Assembly (NCBI GenBank): GCA_905221605.1
Contig: CAJNDS010002512.1
Location: 1,186,360-1,250,359 of the forward strand
DNA length: 64,000 nt
DNA from: Symbiodinium natans
Lineage: Eukaryota; Sar; Dinophyceae; Suessiales; Symbiodiniaceae
Reading direction: 5' to 3'
The notes below the pieces were generated by a model, which was given only the letters and a program-made list of their open reading frames with translations, had not been told where the DNA came from and searched no databases. Shown here one piece after another: positions 1 to 13,200 of this stretch; within the stretch, counting starts at the first letter, position 1, and every line of letters begins with the position of its first letter. The translations under genes and the position numbers were made by a program.

Positions 1-1217
1 GAAGTCGGTCTGCATGAACTGAACCATTCATTCCGTACGTCAACGTGCCGCACCCCATGTATGATCAGCGAGAACATCCAAATACCAAGAACCGCGTTCT
101 TTTCGTCATAAGACTTGCACGTCGTCGCTCTATCTCGCATCGCTCGGTTTTTTACACATCGATCGGCGTCCACATTGGGGGAACTCCCTAAAGCCAGACA
201 AAATCCCCTGATGAGTCGAAGTCGGACTCGTCGTCATCTACACAGCATCTACATGGTCTTTGGCACGTTGGCACTGCTTACAACCCTAGACCCTCAGCCC
301 AACATCTGACACATCGATCGACATCCACATTGGGGAATTGCCTTCCCCAAGATCTATCTCTTGATGTGTTTCTACATGTCTTCGGGAGTTGCAAGTTAAG
401 CAATGGATGATTGCTGGGGATGGCCTCGGTCACCCTGATCGCCGCCACAACTCGACCAACCCCCCGGCAGGTTAAGTTTATTCGAATTAGGGATTCCTCG
501 GTTGCAGTAGTTGATTTTCGAGCGTCTCCCTGGTGATTAGCTGTTGAAACATGGTTAAAGCACTATAAACACGTGCTCAAACCGCTGCGTCCGCAGCAAA
601 TCCGTCAGTTTGACGGATTGCTGTGTCCTGATGTGTACTTCCGCCGCTGATGTGTATTCCCGCTATGTAGCGTCGACAATGGGGTGATGTGTATTTCTCG
701 CGACCTGCCGTGAGACAAGCCTGACGCTAATATGTTAGCCTCCCCCTTATGATTGGTATTGCTATCTATCACTACTACGACGACTGCTGCTGTATTTATT
801 TTCCTGACTGGTCACTTTTCTTGTCATAGTTATGTAAGTTCACATTTTGTTCTGATGAGTATTTCTACTTTTGTGATTGCTCTTGCTATGTTATGTGTTC
901 GCATCTGTCTTTGTTCGCTTTAGCATTAGTATTCGTATTCGTGTTGCTTGTAGTTCTGGTATTGTGTTTTCGTACTCGTACTAGCAGTAGCAGGAGCATA
1001 TAGAAGCATATCAACCAGGACACACCAACAAACCGATAAATCCCGACTAAAACAAAGACGAGGAAAACCTTGATTTCCAGTATTCCAAGCAGAAAGCGGC
1101 TTAAATACGTACTAACCGTCTTCAGAGTGTCGTTGTCAACCATCCTTACCCTTCAGGTAATGTGATACCAGAACAACCCCCCAAACCCCCTTCTAATTAT
1201 TAAGGCCCCTAGATTAC
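1..1217. other. Stretch upstream of the channel exons, no supported gene
   Basis: I see no exon here that I can tie to a family. The N-terminal cytoplasmic part of the channel that follows would be expected here or off the left edge, because S1 is already present by 1247. No G-start acceptor with a recognisable peptide was found. The region from 730 to 1130 is richer in T and A than its surroundings. A frame on the minus strand at 886-1143 is low-complexity and looks like chance. Confidence 0.4.
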
Positions 1218-4200
1218 ATGGATCTAGAAACTCTCCCTGCATTAAGGGCGCGCATTGTGGATTCCAGCCGCTTTGAAGCTTTCTTTGCAGCGGCGCTCCT
1301 GAGCAATGCATTGTTCATCGGCACCTGGGCACAAAAAGGCTGTTTGAGTTAGGTGTTGTGTTGCGAAGTAGCTTGGCCACAAGCTCGGACCTATGAATCC
1401 GCCAGAGGAAGCCGTCAGCAATGCGGCGAGTTGTCGTTAACGTTGGCGCGTTCGCTGTGAGTTCGTGGTGCTTGGTTAGCGAGTGCCCCTTGAAGTGTTC
1501 GAGGGGCGGGGGCGGGGGGGGGGGGGGGCTCACACTGCGTGCGCACGTGGAGAGTGCAGGGCGCCAGGGTCCTGACAAACCCGAGAACGTTTCACGACCC
1601 CAGCTCTAACCCCAACACACCCGCAAGTTTGCAAGAAGCCGTGGGCCCAAATAGCCCAAGGTGTAACGCTGCAGCTGTCGGCGGCAGCTTGACTCACTTT
1701 GAGATTGTAGAGGGAGGAACGGGCCTCAGAATAATCTCTTAGTGTAATGTCGTTCTGCAGAGGCATTGGTTGGAGCCATCCCCAGACTCTCGCCAGGTTT
1801 CTTCCCTCTCACATGTCATTTCTTCCTGCAATGTTCACAACATCTTACAACAAGCCGACCCCAAACCGTGGAACTTGCAAAAAGCCGCTTGTTATGCATC
1901 AACATATCGTGGGCCTCAGCGCTTTTGTATGGTCTCATAGACAGGTGGCACAAAGCCTGTGGACGCTTTTCTAGACTTGGAATGTTCGGCCATAGGCTGT
2001 ATGGTTGATGTTCTGCGCTGGCGTGATTGTAGGAAAACGCCATCTTGACAGTAGCCGGCTGGATGCCCAAAGCCACCGGCAAGCCAAAAAAGGAAAACTG
2101 GCATGTTATGGGCAGATCCGTGCTTTGTTTCACGGGAGGCTACTTAATCCAGTTTGATGGCTTGCGGGCCCCTACAGTGCACCCACAGCAGGCTGCTGTC
2201 AAACTTAATTCCAGGATGAGGGAATCAAACCGCCCGGACTTTTGGACCCTGCCTGGCGCATCCTTTCACAGGAGCCCCGCAGCATGATCACATGCGCTCT
2301 ATCTTCTCAAATCCGGGGGTACATGGGGACTCTCATTTTGCTTTCTCTTGAGTTTCTTCATGCCCTCAATTCCAGAAATGCAGAGGAAGAAGCTCGGGCC
2401 AGCAACACAGAACCCAGACCATGACCCAGACCATCTTCTGTTCCGCTGGAGCATCCAGTATCCATTTGGCCCCAAGCTCAGAAAGGATAATCATTTCAGG
2501 AAAAAGGACAGGCTTCGTAGATGTATGGCATCGGGCCATCTGCAAAAACTCATCATCGGAAGACATGGCTGCAACATGGCGGGTCCCAGGTCATGGCACA
2601 CACATGGGAAAGCTTTCGAACAGAGCATGGGTTGTTTCTGGGGATTTTTGAAGTTTTTACATCACATACTCCTACAGTCTCGTCTTTTCAGCCCAGATGT
2701 TGGCCAGAATGCCCTTGCCGGTAAGTGAAGGCTGGGAGCCAAGGACAGATACGGAGCCATGACCGACTCGGCATCGGCTCTGGAGGCACAGTTTTGCCTC
2801 AAGAGTGTAAGAAGATCTAGGCTTTGGGTTCTCGGGCACAAGGTTGCGAGGTCATCAGTGGTCTGAAAAGTGCTCAATATATATGTATATATATGTATAT
2901 GTAATTCCTTCAGCAGCATTGACAGCGCAGCACAGACAGCACGCCTTCCCGAACGAGTTTTCCTAGCCCCCTTGTCATCGGTGAAGGAAGGGCCGCTGGT
3001 GACGACGATCCATGGGATCTACGCAGCAGCTGGGCAGTCGATTTCAACAGCTGAGCCTGCAGGAGGGCTGCGGTCCACTTCCCCTTATAGCCCGGAGGGG
3101 TATAGGAGGATCTTCCCCTTGCAGCTCCTCACAAAAGACCCAACATTTGGTGCTTTCCTAACCTGCGCCACTGCGAGCTCCAGACCTTCTTCCCTTCTTT
3201 TGAGAATACAGATGGAGGCACATGGCAAGCATTTAAACACATATGTGGCCCTTGACAACCTCAACCTTGAGGTGCTTTTCTTAGTCGAGCTGCTCATGCG
3301 GATGGGAGCTCAAGGACCTCGGGGGGCTGAGGTTCGGTTTGGCTTGTTGACGCCGTTTCATGTTGGCTTCCGGTCTGCCGTAGATGTTGGGCTTCAGTTT
3401 TGTGCTATGAAAGCCTTGAGGACGATTGAGGCAAGGCTCCTGAATAGTTTCGCGTTTTGGTTTAAAGGTTGCAAAGTAAGTCGACTGCACTGTGCCCGAA
3501 ATCAGTGGAGGCACATTAGACGTTCGTTCCACCATGTGGGTGGGGGGGAGGGTGAATGGTAATCTTTGCCGGCAATCTGGATACATCGATCACCTACGCG
3601 CTGAACCTGAACACTGTCATGATCGTTTATATCCCTGAGCATACGCAGGTTTACTGCATCGACCATCAGAACCTGCTCAAAACCCCGAAGCATGAACCAC
3701 CACAGCCCGCAGCAACCAGCCTCACAAGTTGTGTTTTCAAGGAAAGGCTTTCTTCTGTTCACATGACCGGATCGGCCTCTTCTGGAACTACCTCGATGCT
3801 GCGCCTCATTCCCCGTTTCAGCTGAAGAAGTAATGAAGCTTGGAAGCCGAGCTCTGGGCAGCCTGAGAAGGCTTTCTGAGTGGAGGGTGGAAGCCAAAGC
3901 TTTGCTTAAGAGAGCTGGGGTGGAGCTGAGCAGCACAGTGAGAAGTGAGAAGTTTTTGTTTTAAACGTTTGGCCTCGTTCAGTGGCCCCAGCTCCCATCG
4001 AACCTTTACCAAATTCGCGCATGCCATCTCAAAATGGGCTTGCAATGTCTTTAAGCGTACCAAGTTCGTGTGGGGCTGAGGTGTTGGTTGGAATCTCTAT
4101 TGTCGAGACCGTTCTGGTGCTAGCCCTGGTTGAAGACACGGCCGCTGCCTCAGGCTTGTCAGTGAGTCGACACCATTACTTATTACTTAAGGTCTGATGT

Positions 4201-7200
4201 GCAGGGAGCCTCCTGATGTCTATCTCCTGATCTGAACAATTTGGTGGGCACCACGAATCCTGAAGCCTAGCTCAGTAGGCGAAGTCATGCCAAGTCTGAA
4301 TCACAACCCCAACACCGAAACCTCGCCAAACCAGGACATTGGCATGTCGAACAAGCTGCGGACCACGCGAATTGTGCGTCTTACTCGACTTATCCGGCTG
4401 ATGCGCGCCGTTCGCTTCTTCCAAGGCCAGCTTGAATCCGAAATGGGAGGGACATGGAGGGACGTGGGTTGGCATCTTTGATTATGATCTAAAAGAATCT
4501 GAGTTAAGTTCATAGGAGTTCGAGACGAGCTTGGATGAATGGGTCAGACTATGAAAGGCACGTATCGTTAAGAGGTATGCTGTCAGGAATGCTTGCATGC
4601 ACTAGCAGTCGTAAGACCGCTTGCGCTCCTGCAAAGTAGGCGGTAAGACGCAGCATGCCCAGCATACAGCACGCTCTTGAGCACACTGATGGGAGCTCAT
4701 AATCTCCGGGCTGTCTCCCTTCATAGTCTTCTGTTTTCTTTCTTCCTGCAGCCTGTGACCCGGACATGACGCCAGAAGGCTATTGAGTTGACCGCTCCGT
4801 AATTCGCAGCCACCCCACACTCCGGAAGCCGCACGTGCGCATCTTGCAGCCACAACAAGCACGTTCCGGCGCACACCGTGCTTGGCTCACCTCCTAGTCA
4901 GGCGTGTGCACGAATTGGGGACTGGGGTGTTCTGCACGTATTTCTCTCTCATGTTGAGAAGGCCTGCGGACATTGATCTATTCCATCTTCTACACCTTGA
5001 AGCTTGGCCTTTGGCAAAACTATGCAAGGTTGCTTTGCTTGCGGCTGTCAACTCTGCAGGCACCATATCAGTTTGCGTTATTGTTTCATTGTCGCAGTGA
5101 TAGTAAGATCTGTAGACACTCGTTGGCGAGAGTCTTGGGTAGCAGGTAGTATTGTACATGAGTTGTGGTGATGTCCAGGCATGGCAAATTATCTAGGAAG
5201 GCATCATGACGCACTTTCGACACGCGAACCTGGAACTGAACCAAGCACCAATTCCCACTCCTCAATCTGTGCGACAAGGAAGGCGCTGGCATGGTCTCTT
5301 ATCCTCCTTCTCCTGATGATCTATGTGTTCCTTGGGGCAAAAGAAGCAAGAACCCTCCGTCAACCTTAAGGCTGCAAGCGCCTGAGTGCAGGGTTAGGGT
5401 CTTACGATTCAGTGTCAGAGCTTGCTTCTCAAACTGTGGCATTCCGATGTCTGATCATGTTCATGCCACTGCGGTCACCGGACCCTCACGCAAGGCCGAC
5501 ACTACGATTTGTCCTGGCCCAGGTTCTGTCGGGGGTCCCTATAACCTTGTGCCACAGCTCTTTCTTGAATCATCCTCGCGCAGATTGTTAGGGGGAGAAG
5601 GTTCCGAAGCTCTCACGCCTAGGATCTGAACTTGATTGCATCCAAAAGAAAGAAAGCTGATGGGAGGGGGGGGAAGAGGTGCGGTTCCAGCAAAGCCCAG
5701 ATGGAGCCGAAAGGGTCGCATAATCCAGAATCCAGAAAACTCAAATTGCGAAACGGCGGGGGTGAGGGAACCATGGACCTCTACAAGGGCCCGGGATGCA
5801 AGTTGCTGGGGGAGTCGGCGGATTCTGCACCTCAGCGAGGAGGGTGTAATGTGTGCCTCGAGGTTACAGCGGGGCATGATCTCACTCAAGCTCTGTGCAG
5901 TGTCGAGAAGAAAGGCGATAACTTTGCTGTGTGGCTTAACGGTCAGAGCTTGTGATGTATCTGGACTGCAACTCAGACAACAAGGCAAACGTGAGAGGAA
6001 ACGTCGGTGCATCGTACAGAGTAATGTTGCACCCTCTCTAGGTGGGGCCCCTCCCCAAAAAAAAAAGAACAGTCGAAGCTGGATTTGTCCCTGTTTACAC
6101 GCTCCCGGGGGGTTTATATATGATTCTAATAGGGAGGACTTTAAACGGGGAAGCGATGCTCGGCAATTGATTAAAAGGCGCGGCGGGTGGAATTTTCTTT
6201 CAGCGCCCGGTCGATTTGACTTTCAACCCCAAAAGTCAGGGTGTCCTGGATAACCCAGCCAAATTGACTTTAATCAGGAGGCCCCTACGAAAAAGGGTGC
6301 AACCTTACAGGCCATGTACAAACAATGAATAATGATGATCTTCCCATCGCCATCGGAAGCTACATTTCAGCCCTTCGAAGCAGCACTGCAAGGTTGGGCA
6401 TTCTTTTGACCGATGCGACGATGGCCCACATGATCAGCTATACGAACGCCTCGATGACCCATGGTCAATCAACATTTGTGGGTTTGGGGCTGATGTGAGC
6501 TGATGTGGGAAGGGCATGAACTTCAGCCTCGTGTCTTCAGAATTAGCTCTTGTGCCCATTTTTTTTGGGAAATCTGTTCCTCACTGACACATGCCGCGGA
6601 AAACGCGCGCTAGTCAATGGATTGGCACGTGATGCCATCTCTTTACACGTGTCATGGGATAGGCAGTTCTAGGCAGTTCTGGGGTCCGGTTCTGGGGTGG
6701 AGTTTTTCCACCAGAGACCATGGTGGGACTGTTTTAATTATGGGCGTACAGGCAAGACCATTTTTCTCAAGATGCCTTACACTTTGTCACTGAAGTTCTA
6801 TGCGTCCTGTAGCTGCGCCGCGCCCGAACGTGTATGAGTCTGTATGAGGCCATTTCATACCACCAATGCATCTGTCGAACGCTGTCGGTATGGTTGGCTG
6901 ATTGAAAATGCTCTGGCTGCCGTAAGGATTTTTGATTTGTCTGTGCGAGGATTCCTGATCGCTCAAGCGACGACGTGCTGTACAACCACTTCGGCTCCGT
7001 GTACATGCCTTAGGGGCAGTTGGGTGTATGAGACCGTGCTTCTTCATGACTGCCAAAATGGGCGTTTCCCCTCAAGAGTCGAGAACCGATCCTTCGCTCG
7101 GGAAATCATTAACTGCATCATGGCCCACTCAGGGGGGTATTCGCCGATCTTTTCATCTCGAGATTGGCTTTATGTCAGAGGTTCCGAAGAGGTGGCGCGC

Positions 7201-10200
7201 GACTAGGTCTCCAGCACGTATCTGTACGGTACGAAATTTGTTTAGGAAGCTTGCTGGAGCAAAGGATGTTTTAGCTAAGTTGTGGAAAGCTTGCCACTGC
7301 AACTACTTGGTTGTCCTTCAAAGTTAACTGGAAGCCACCGGCGCTCGCGACTCGCCACACTCGCTTCAGTTCTCGTTGGAAGGCATCGGCGGGCACAGCC
7401 CAGTCCTGGTTCTGTCTCCAGGGCGCAGGTTTCCCAGCCAAGTCTCAAGTCTTCCATCGTTTGTCATGTCAGACACCGGGGTCCTTGAAAGCCAGGTGGA
7501 TACTCTTGCACATCACAAGCACTACATTCAGCGGAAGCTTCCAAGCGAGCCCCTACAATCGCTCCAAACCGCCCCTGAACATAGGCAAAGAGCCATATCG
7601 GCAACAAGTGTTCTCTCGAACGTTTGCATTCACATGGTCACTGCCACCTCAACGTCCCGGGTCCTGAAATCGCTGCGAGCGCAAGTGTCGTGGTGCGTTT
7701 GCTGAGACACGTGGTCGCAATCCCCACCTAGCCCACCCCAAACACATGATAACACATGGACCATGCCTACAAATAAACGAAGAGCACGTGGGGATGCACA
7801 CGGGACTTAACCATATGCAGGAAAGCCGCGCTAGGGTGTTCAGGGTTTGGTGGATGTGGCGGCCACATGGTCTGTAAGCCCTGTATCTGTGATCTCGGTT
7901 AGAGATTCGTCATGCTGGCGCCCCAAGCATTGCCAAGAGCTGTGCAGCAGAATGCTTCAACCTCCACCCGGCTCATCATTCCCGAGGCATCTCTCCATGC
8001 ACACGCTCTTCCACAGCATCACAGGAGGAGCTGCATAGCTTTGTGGCCTAGTTGTGTTGCCTTGGAAGCATGGAGTCTTTGGCCCAGGCATCAGGGCTAG
8101 AGGATTTGAGTTTGTACACATTTGTGTAGGTGTACCTACAGACATTAGACACACACATACATACATATATGTGCATAATTTATAGCCAGCTTGTATTTAT
8201 TTGCATTTGTGTATGCATCATGTGCTTAGGTATACATATGCCATGGACTATAAGCAATGTGGGCTTCGTTGGTAACTCTCATGGCTTAGCTCGCCTAGAC
8301 TCTGAGGTACGTAGGACCTTTATGCGCTATTGACGGGTCTGTCCTCTTTTTATCCTTTATCCAAAGGATTGTAAAGAATTTAAGGTGCTTGATATCATAG
8401 CAAAATGCTGTAAAAAATGAGCACAAATTATTTTAGACAAGAGTCATATGTTTCTACAAGCTTAAGAATCTAGAAAACTGAAAAGCCTGAACGTTTGAAA
8501 TTTGAAGGCGGTTCTGTCAAGACGTCAAGGTCCAAAGAGTTCGAGGGCCTTTTTTTACAGGTTTGAAAGGCCCCCAGGCCTTTCAAATGTTCAAAGGGTT
8601 TAAATATATGGAAGAATTTTGAGGGCAAGTTTGCAAGGCACTTAAAATTCTTTTTCATCCTTAGAATCTTGCAAGGTCAGAGGCCTTTTGAAAACGTAAA
8701 AAGGTCCTTAACTTCGGATCTTAGTTTCAAAAGACCCGCCTTTCAACAGCTTAAGGAAAGTTCATGAACAATCCGGACCTTGCCCCAACAGAGCAACGAT
8801 CACCAGGGCATCTGGGATAAGAAGACGCAACTAGAGAAAACATGACAAAAGAACAGAGCAACGATACAGGCTGAACAATTGTTACTTTTGTAGCTCGTCT
8901 CCCTCTCTCTCTCTCTCTCCCTCTTTGTATCTTTTCATCTTGAATGAAGAAGATACAAGGTATACATAAAGGACAGGGAAAGGGGGACCCTCCAAACAGA
9001 AGCTTCAAGAGAACAATAGAAGGTAAGGAGGTTGTCTTCTTCTCTGTTCTCTCCCCTTGTCTCGCGAATGAGGCAGGAGATTGAAGCCCCCACACTCTTG
9101 TCAGACCTTGAAAGGGCAACTTGCAATGACCTTGTCATGAAGGTTGGGCACCTGTGCGCACGTGCGATCCGGCAAGCCCGAAAACAACAACTGGCACAGG
9201 CCATGTATTGCATGGATGAAGAGCTCCTCTCTTGATGCCTTCCATCCTGATACCGCAGAAAGGAACCGAAAGAGTGGGTGAAGCCTGAAGCCTTAGCAGG
9301 AAAGTTCATGAGTAGCGAGATTGGGAGATCAAAGATGCTAATCTGCCCGCTTCCTGGCAAGATGAATCAAAGAGGAGAGGGGAACAAATTGCCTGATTCT
9401 TTGCCTTCTATAACCCCCCTTACAACCTCTTGTTGCTGCACGGCTCAGGGTTGCAAAAGCTCAGCATTGCTTCTTTCCGCGGGCCAGGACTGGACTGGTC
9501 CACCATGGCAGATGCCCTTGCGCGCTTGAACTGGATGCTTGACAAACCACCTCCATTGTGCATGGGTGAGCCGAGGGTAAGCCTAACAGCATCCGTAGCC
9601 ACAGCTCGATTGCAATGGGTGATAATTCGAACGGGCCCCAGCGTTTGCTCTGCAAGGATCTGGGTCTACCTGTTTACAGCCGCTCAGCTGCAAACCCTGC
9701 GACACCCAACACGAACTGCCATCCGTGCCACGCCGTTTAAGCGGCCAAGAGTCCAAGAGCTTTGCGAGGCTTTTGCTTTATCGAGAGAGGGATTCCCTTC
9801 TCTTCTCTTGCTTCTAGTAAGAAAGCACCACTTCATGTAGAAGGTACTTCTTTCCTCCGTGCAAGCGACGTTCCCCAAATCTACTGCGGCTGAGAATTTA
9901 TCTTCTTATACTCTGGGGGGCCACTCCGCCAGACATGCAGGGAGCCTTCCACCGTTTCCGAGGGAGTTCCACTTCCCAGCATAGAAAGTGAGTTGTTCAC
10001 TTGAGTAGAGAGGGGAACTCCGACATGGAGAGTGGAATTGTGCAATTCCCTTACAAGATTGGGCATTCCGGATAGGGTATTTGTTCAGGACCGAGCCGGT
10101 TAAGCACGAACGTGCCGGCACAACGTGTCAAGATATTTCAGAACCTTGGGGCCAGCACTTGCACTTCTTTTCCCACGGTAGAACTTTCAACACTACTGGA

Positions 10201-13200
10201 GAAGTTTGCGTTGTTAACGTTTTCCGATGTGAGGCGTATATTGCATTTTGCGCCTTTGCCGTGCTCAATGTGATGACAGGCGCACAGTAGAGCTTCGATT
10301 GACAGTAGAATGGAAGTTGATCGTCGTGTTCGAGCGGGATGACATGGAAGTTGTATGAATGTATTCTTTGCGAATGGCACGTAAGAGCTGCGTCCTGCAC
10401 CAAAGTTTCCAACAACGAGATTCCCCCCGGGATCTTGGCCCAGCCAGAGACTATAGATAAGTAAAAGGTGCTACTTTTGTGGCAACAAACTTGATCTTGA
10501 ACTGAAGGGTTCAAACACACGTGCGCCACTTTATTCTCGATCCAAACTTCTCAATCAGACCGTAGATTCCAGCAGTGGCATGTGCGTCTTGATTGGACAT
10601 GACGCTAGCCGTCTATTCTTTCTGCTTGCTTTCGTTCCGTTTTGGTTCCTGTCAGAAGAGGCAGGATTTGCTAGTGCCACAATGTGCCATGTGTGTAGCT
10701 CAAGGCTCAGTTTCAAGACGTTGGATTCGAAGCCTCACTCGTGATTCCCGACTCGATCAATCCAATGCCGAACGCTAAGTGTAAGAGTAAAAGCGAGAAG
10801 GTGTTTTCTGTCAGCGGGCTACAGAGCTGGCGGAGCGCGACCATGAAGCACAGCTGGTTGCAGCTGGGCGCGCATGATGTAGGAGATCGGATATGGGGGA
10901 GGTTTGGGATTGTGTTTCGGTCTCTCTGCACCTGAAGCTTTTGCAAGGAAAGTGTGGAAAGGGTGTGCGGGCAGGGGGGGGGGGACGACTTGAGCTGTGC
11001 CCGCACTTTTTGGCAGCTGGGGAGATGCGTAACATGAGATCGCAAGTGCCCAGTTCGGGCTGGGTCACAGGAAGAGACGGTTCGGGTTGCCGGATGCATC
11101 ACTCTTTGCATGAGCCCTGCATGCACATAGGGCTATACAGTTTGTTTAAGGGGGCACGGGGGCCAGTTCGTCCAGACTTGGAGTGCTGGGTTCGTGCTTG
11201 GGGCCTGTCGCGCCTTCCATGCCACAGGCTCGCCCTGCAGATCCCTGCAGTGTCCACATCGGTGTGGGTCGTCATGGGGCGCCTGCCTTCCTTGCATACA
11301 TGCCCCTTCCTCGCATTCCCCTGCGATAAGGGCAGCAGCCACAACCAGCACATAGCCTTGTAAATCATTACTGGTTAATCTCCGTGCCCAAGCACCAATC
11401 GTATGTCATGGAAGCCCAGGGCTTGCAGATCGAGAATGAGCGTGTCCGCAGGGAGCCGCGAGCCAAGAGCAGTGGAGAGGGCAGAAATGGGGAGAATCTA
11501 TTGGGAGGCACTCTTCTAAACTTCAATAATCCTTTAAGCTTTGAGAGGGACCCTTGAACTCCAACGCAGAGTGCTGTCAGTGCTAGGGTTCTGAATCCTG
11601 CGGCATCAGCGCCCTTCGTGCACGCAAGGTCTCGAAACCTCTTCCGCAGCTTCGACGTTGCCAAGCAAGGCTCCACACTGTTGTTGGATACGAAATTTAG
11701 GACGGCAGCTTGCCGATTACCCCATGAACTTGTATGAAAATGGTGCCAAAAGCAAGCATCAACCACGCATGACTGGCATAGTGCAGGATTTGCAGGATGT
11801 GTGAAGCCTCGCCGTGCGGATCCGCACTCTAACTATCTCACTCCCCTGGAAGCTTGCCCACTTGAGTCTACAATCTCGAGCTGTCAAGATTCAGGAAGTC
11901 AAGCCAGAAGCCATCAGAAGCCGTGTTGTCCGTCTTAGAGTCTTATCCCCATACTTCCGAAGGCTCACTGACATTGATGGAGTTCGAACTCATGTTCAAG
12001 CGGGATGACACCAAAGCGTCCCTGCAAGTCTTGGATATTGTCCCATCCTCAGTGCTTTGGTTTGTGATGAATGTCGGTCGGCAAAATGAGGGCACTGCAC
12101 TGCAACGTGTGGCAATGTCTAGTCCTCTCCAGCATTTTCTGACGACCCCCAAGGAGGTGTCTGATGCCGACGCCTGGCGCTACTTCGCTTTATGGCTTTC
12201 AGGGCTTTATGGGGGCTTAGGGTTACGGAAAAGTGGGTCCACGATTCTGCGCACAGGCGCTGAGGGCTCAGTTCTGCGAGTCTGCCACCTACTACGGGCC
12301 ACACCATGCCCACTCACGCGTCCACGCACGAACCCCACTCACTTGCCCACTCACTTGCCCCAGGACTTCCACGACTCAGGCCACTCACTCACCCATGATT
12401 TGCAACAGTTTGTGATGTACCGCCGTTGCTACTGCAGGTGCACAAATAACATACATTCTCACCGATGCAGGGCGTCGTCATTCCAACTGGAAAATGCGTA
12501 TGCAAGAAGCTGGGAAATCGGTACTCTGGCCCACGGGACGATAACACGACCACATCTTCCCGCCCCGTGCCGCGGCGTCCCGCCGGGAAGCTCGTACCCT
12601 GCATGGTAGTGTCCGTCTGCCGAAGCCCCATCCCAGGGATGCCCGAGGGCATTCTTTGGAAAAAGCGGCAAATAGCGCTTGCTGATCCACACACACTGTT
12701 TGGGCTAAGCAGGGCTTCCAGTCCTGATGCGGAATCTATGCAGATCTGTCGCGGCAGGTTCTGCACCGCAACCCTGGTTTGAATAGTCCTCTTGCTGTGC
12801 TTTCAGAATCTGAAAACAGAGCCCTTGCCAGCAACCCTAAACTCTAAACCCTGGTCGACTCAAAGTACGGCGCTTGTCCATGACTGCCGCGCTTCTGCAG
12901 TTTGGCTGGGTTCCGGGATACGGAGTGATTTGTATGGTAGGCATTTGAGGTGGGATGGGTTGAGCTGAGCTGCCAGTAAGCCGTTCTGTCTCACGTCTTG
13001 CCACTCGAACCCGAGTCCTCGCCCGCGTTCCGCTAGCGTGAGAGTCGAAACCCTGGTTCAGTGCTTTTGTCCGACAAGGCTTTTTCCGACTCTTGGACAC
13101 CGACGGGGATGGCGACGTCACAGAAGAAGACTTCATCGAAGGCCGCAAACACTCACAAAGGGCATGAAAAAGAAAGCCGGGGAGCGCGAATGTTGAAACA

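Noticed and set aside
6813-6857. Frame reading RARTCMSLYEAIS, like a channel pore helix
   Set aside because: It does not join in phase to the filter exon at 9488 and has no AG|G acceptor. The exon at 7987-8027 (HTLFHSITG) fits both neighbours exactly.
9593-9602. TCCGTAGCCA, matching the first ten bases of the spliced leader
   Set aside because: Ten bases are expected by chance at this scale, and it lies inside a channel intron with no continuation of the match.
11069-11085. GRDGSG, resembling part of an EF-hand loop
   Set aside because: It would need an exon of about 15 nt and would give no Asp at loop position 1. The exon at 11629-11669 completes the loop in phase.
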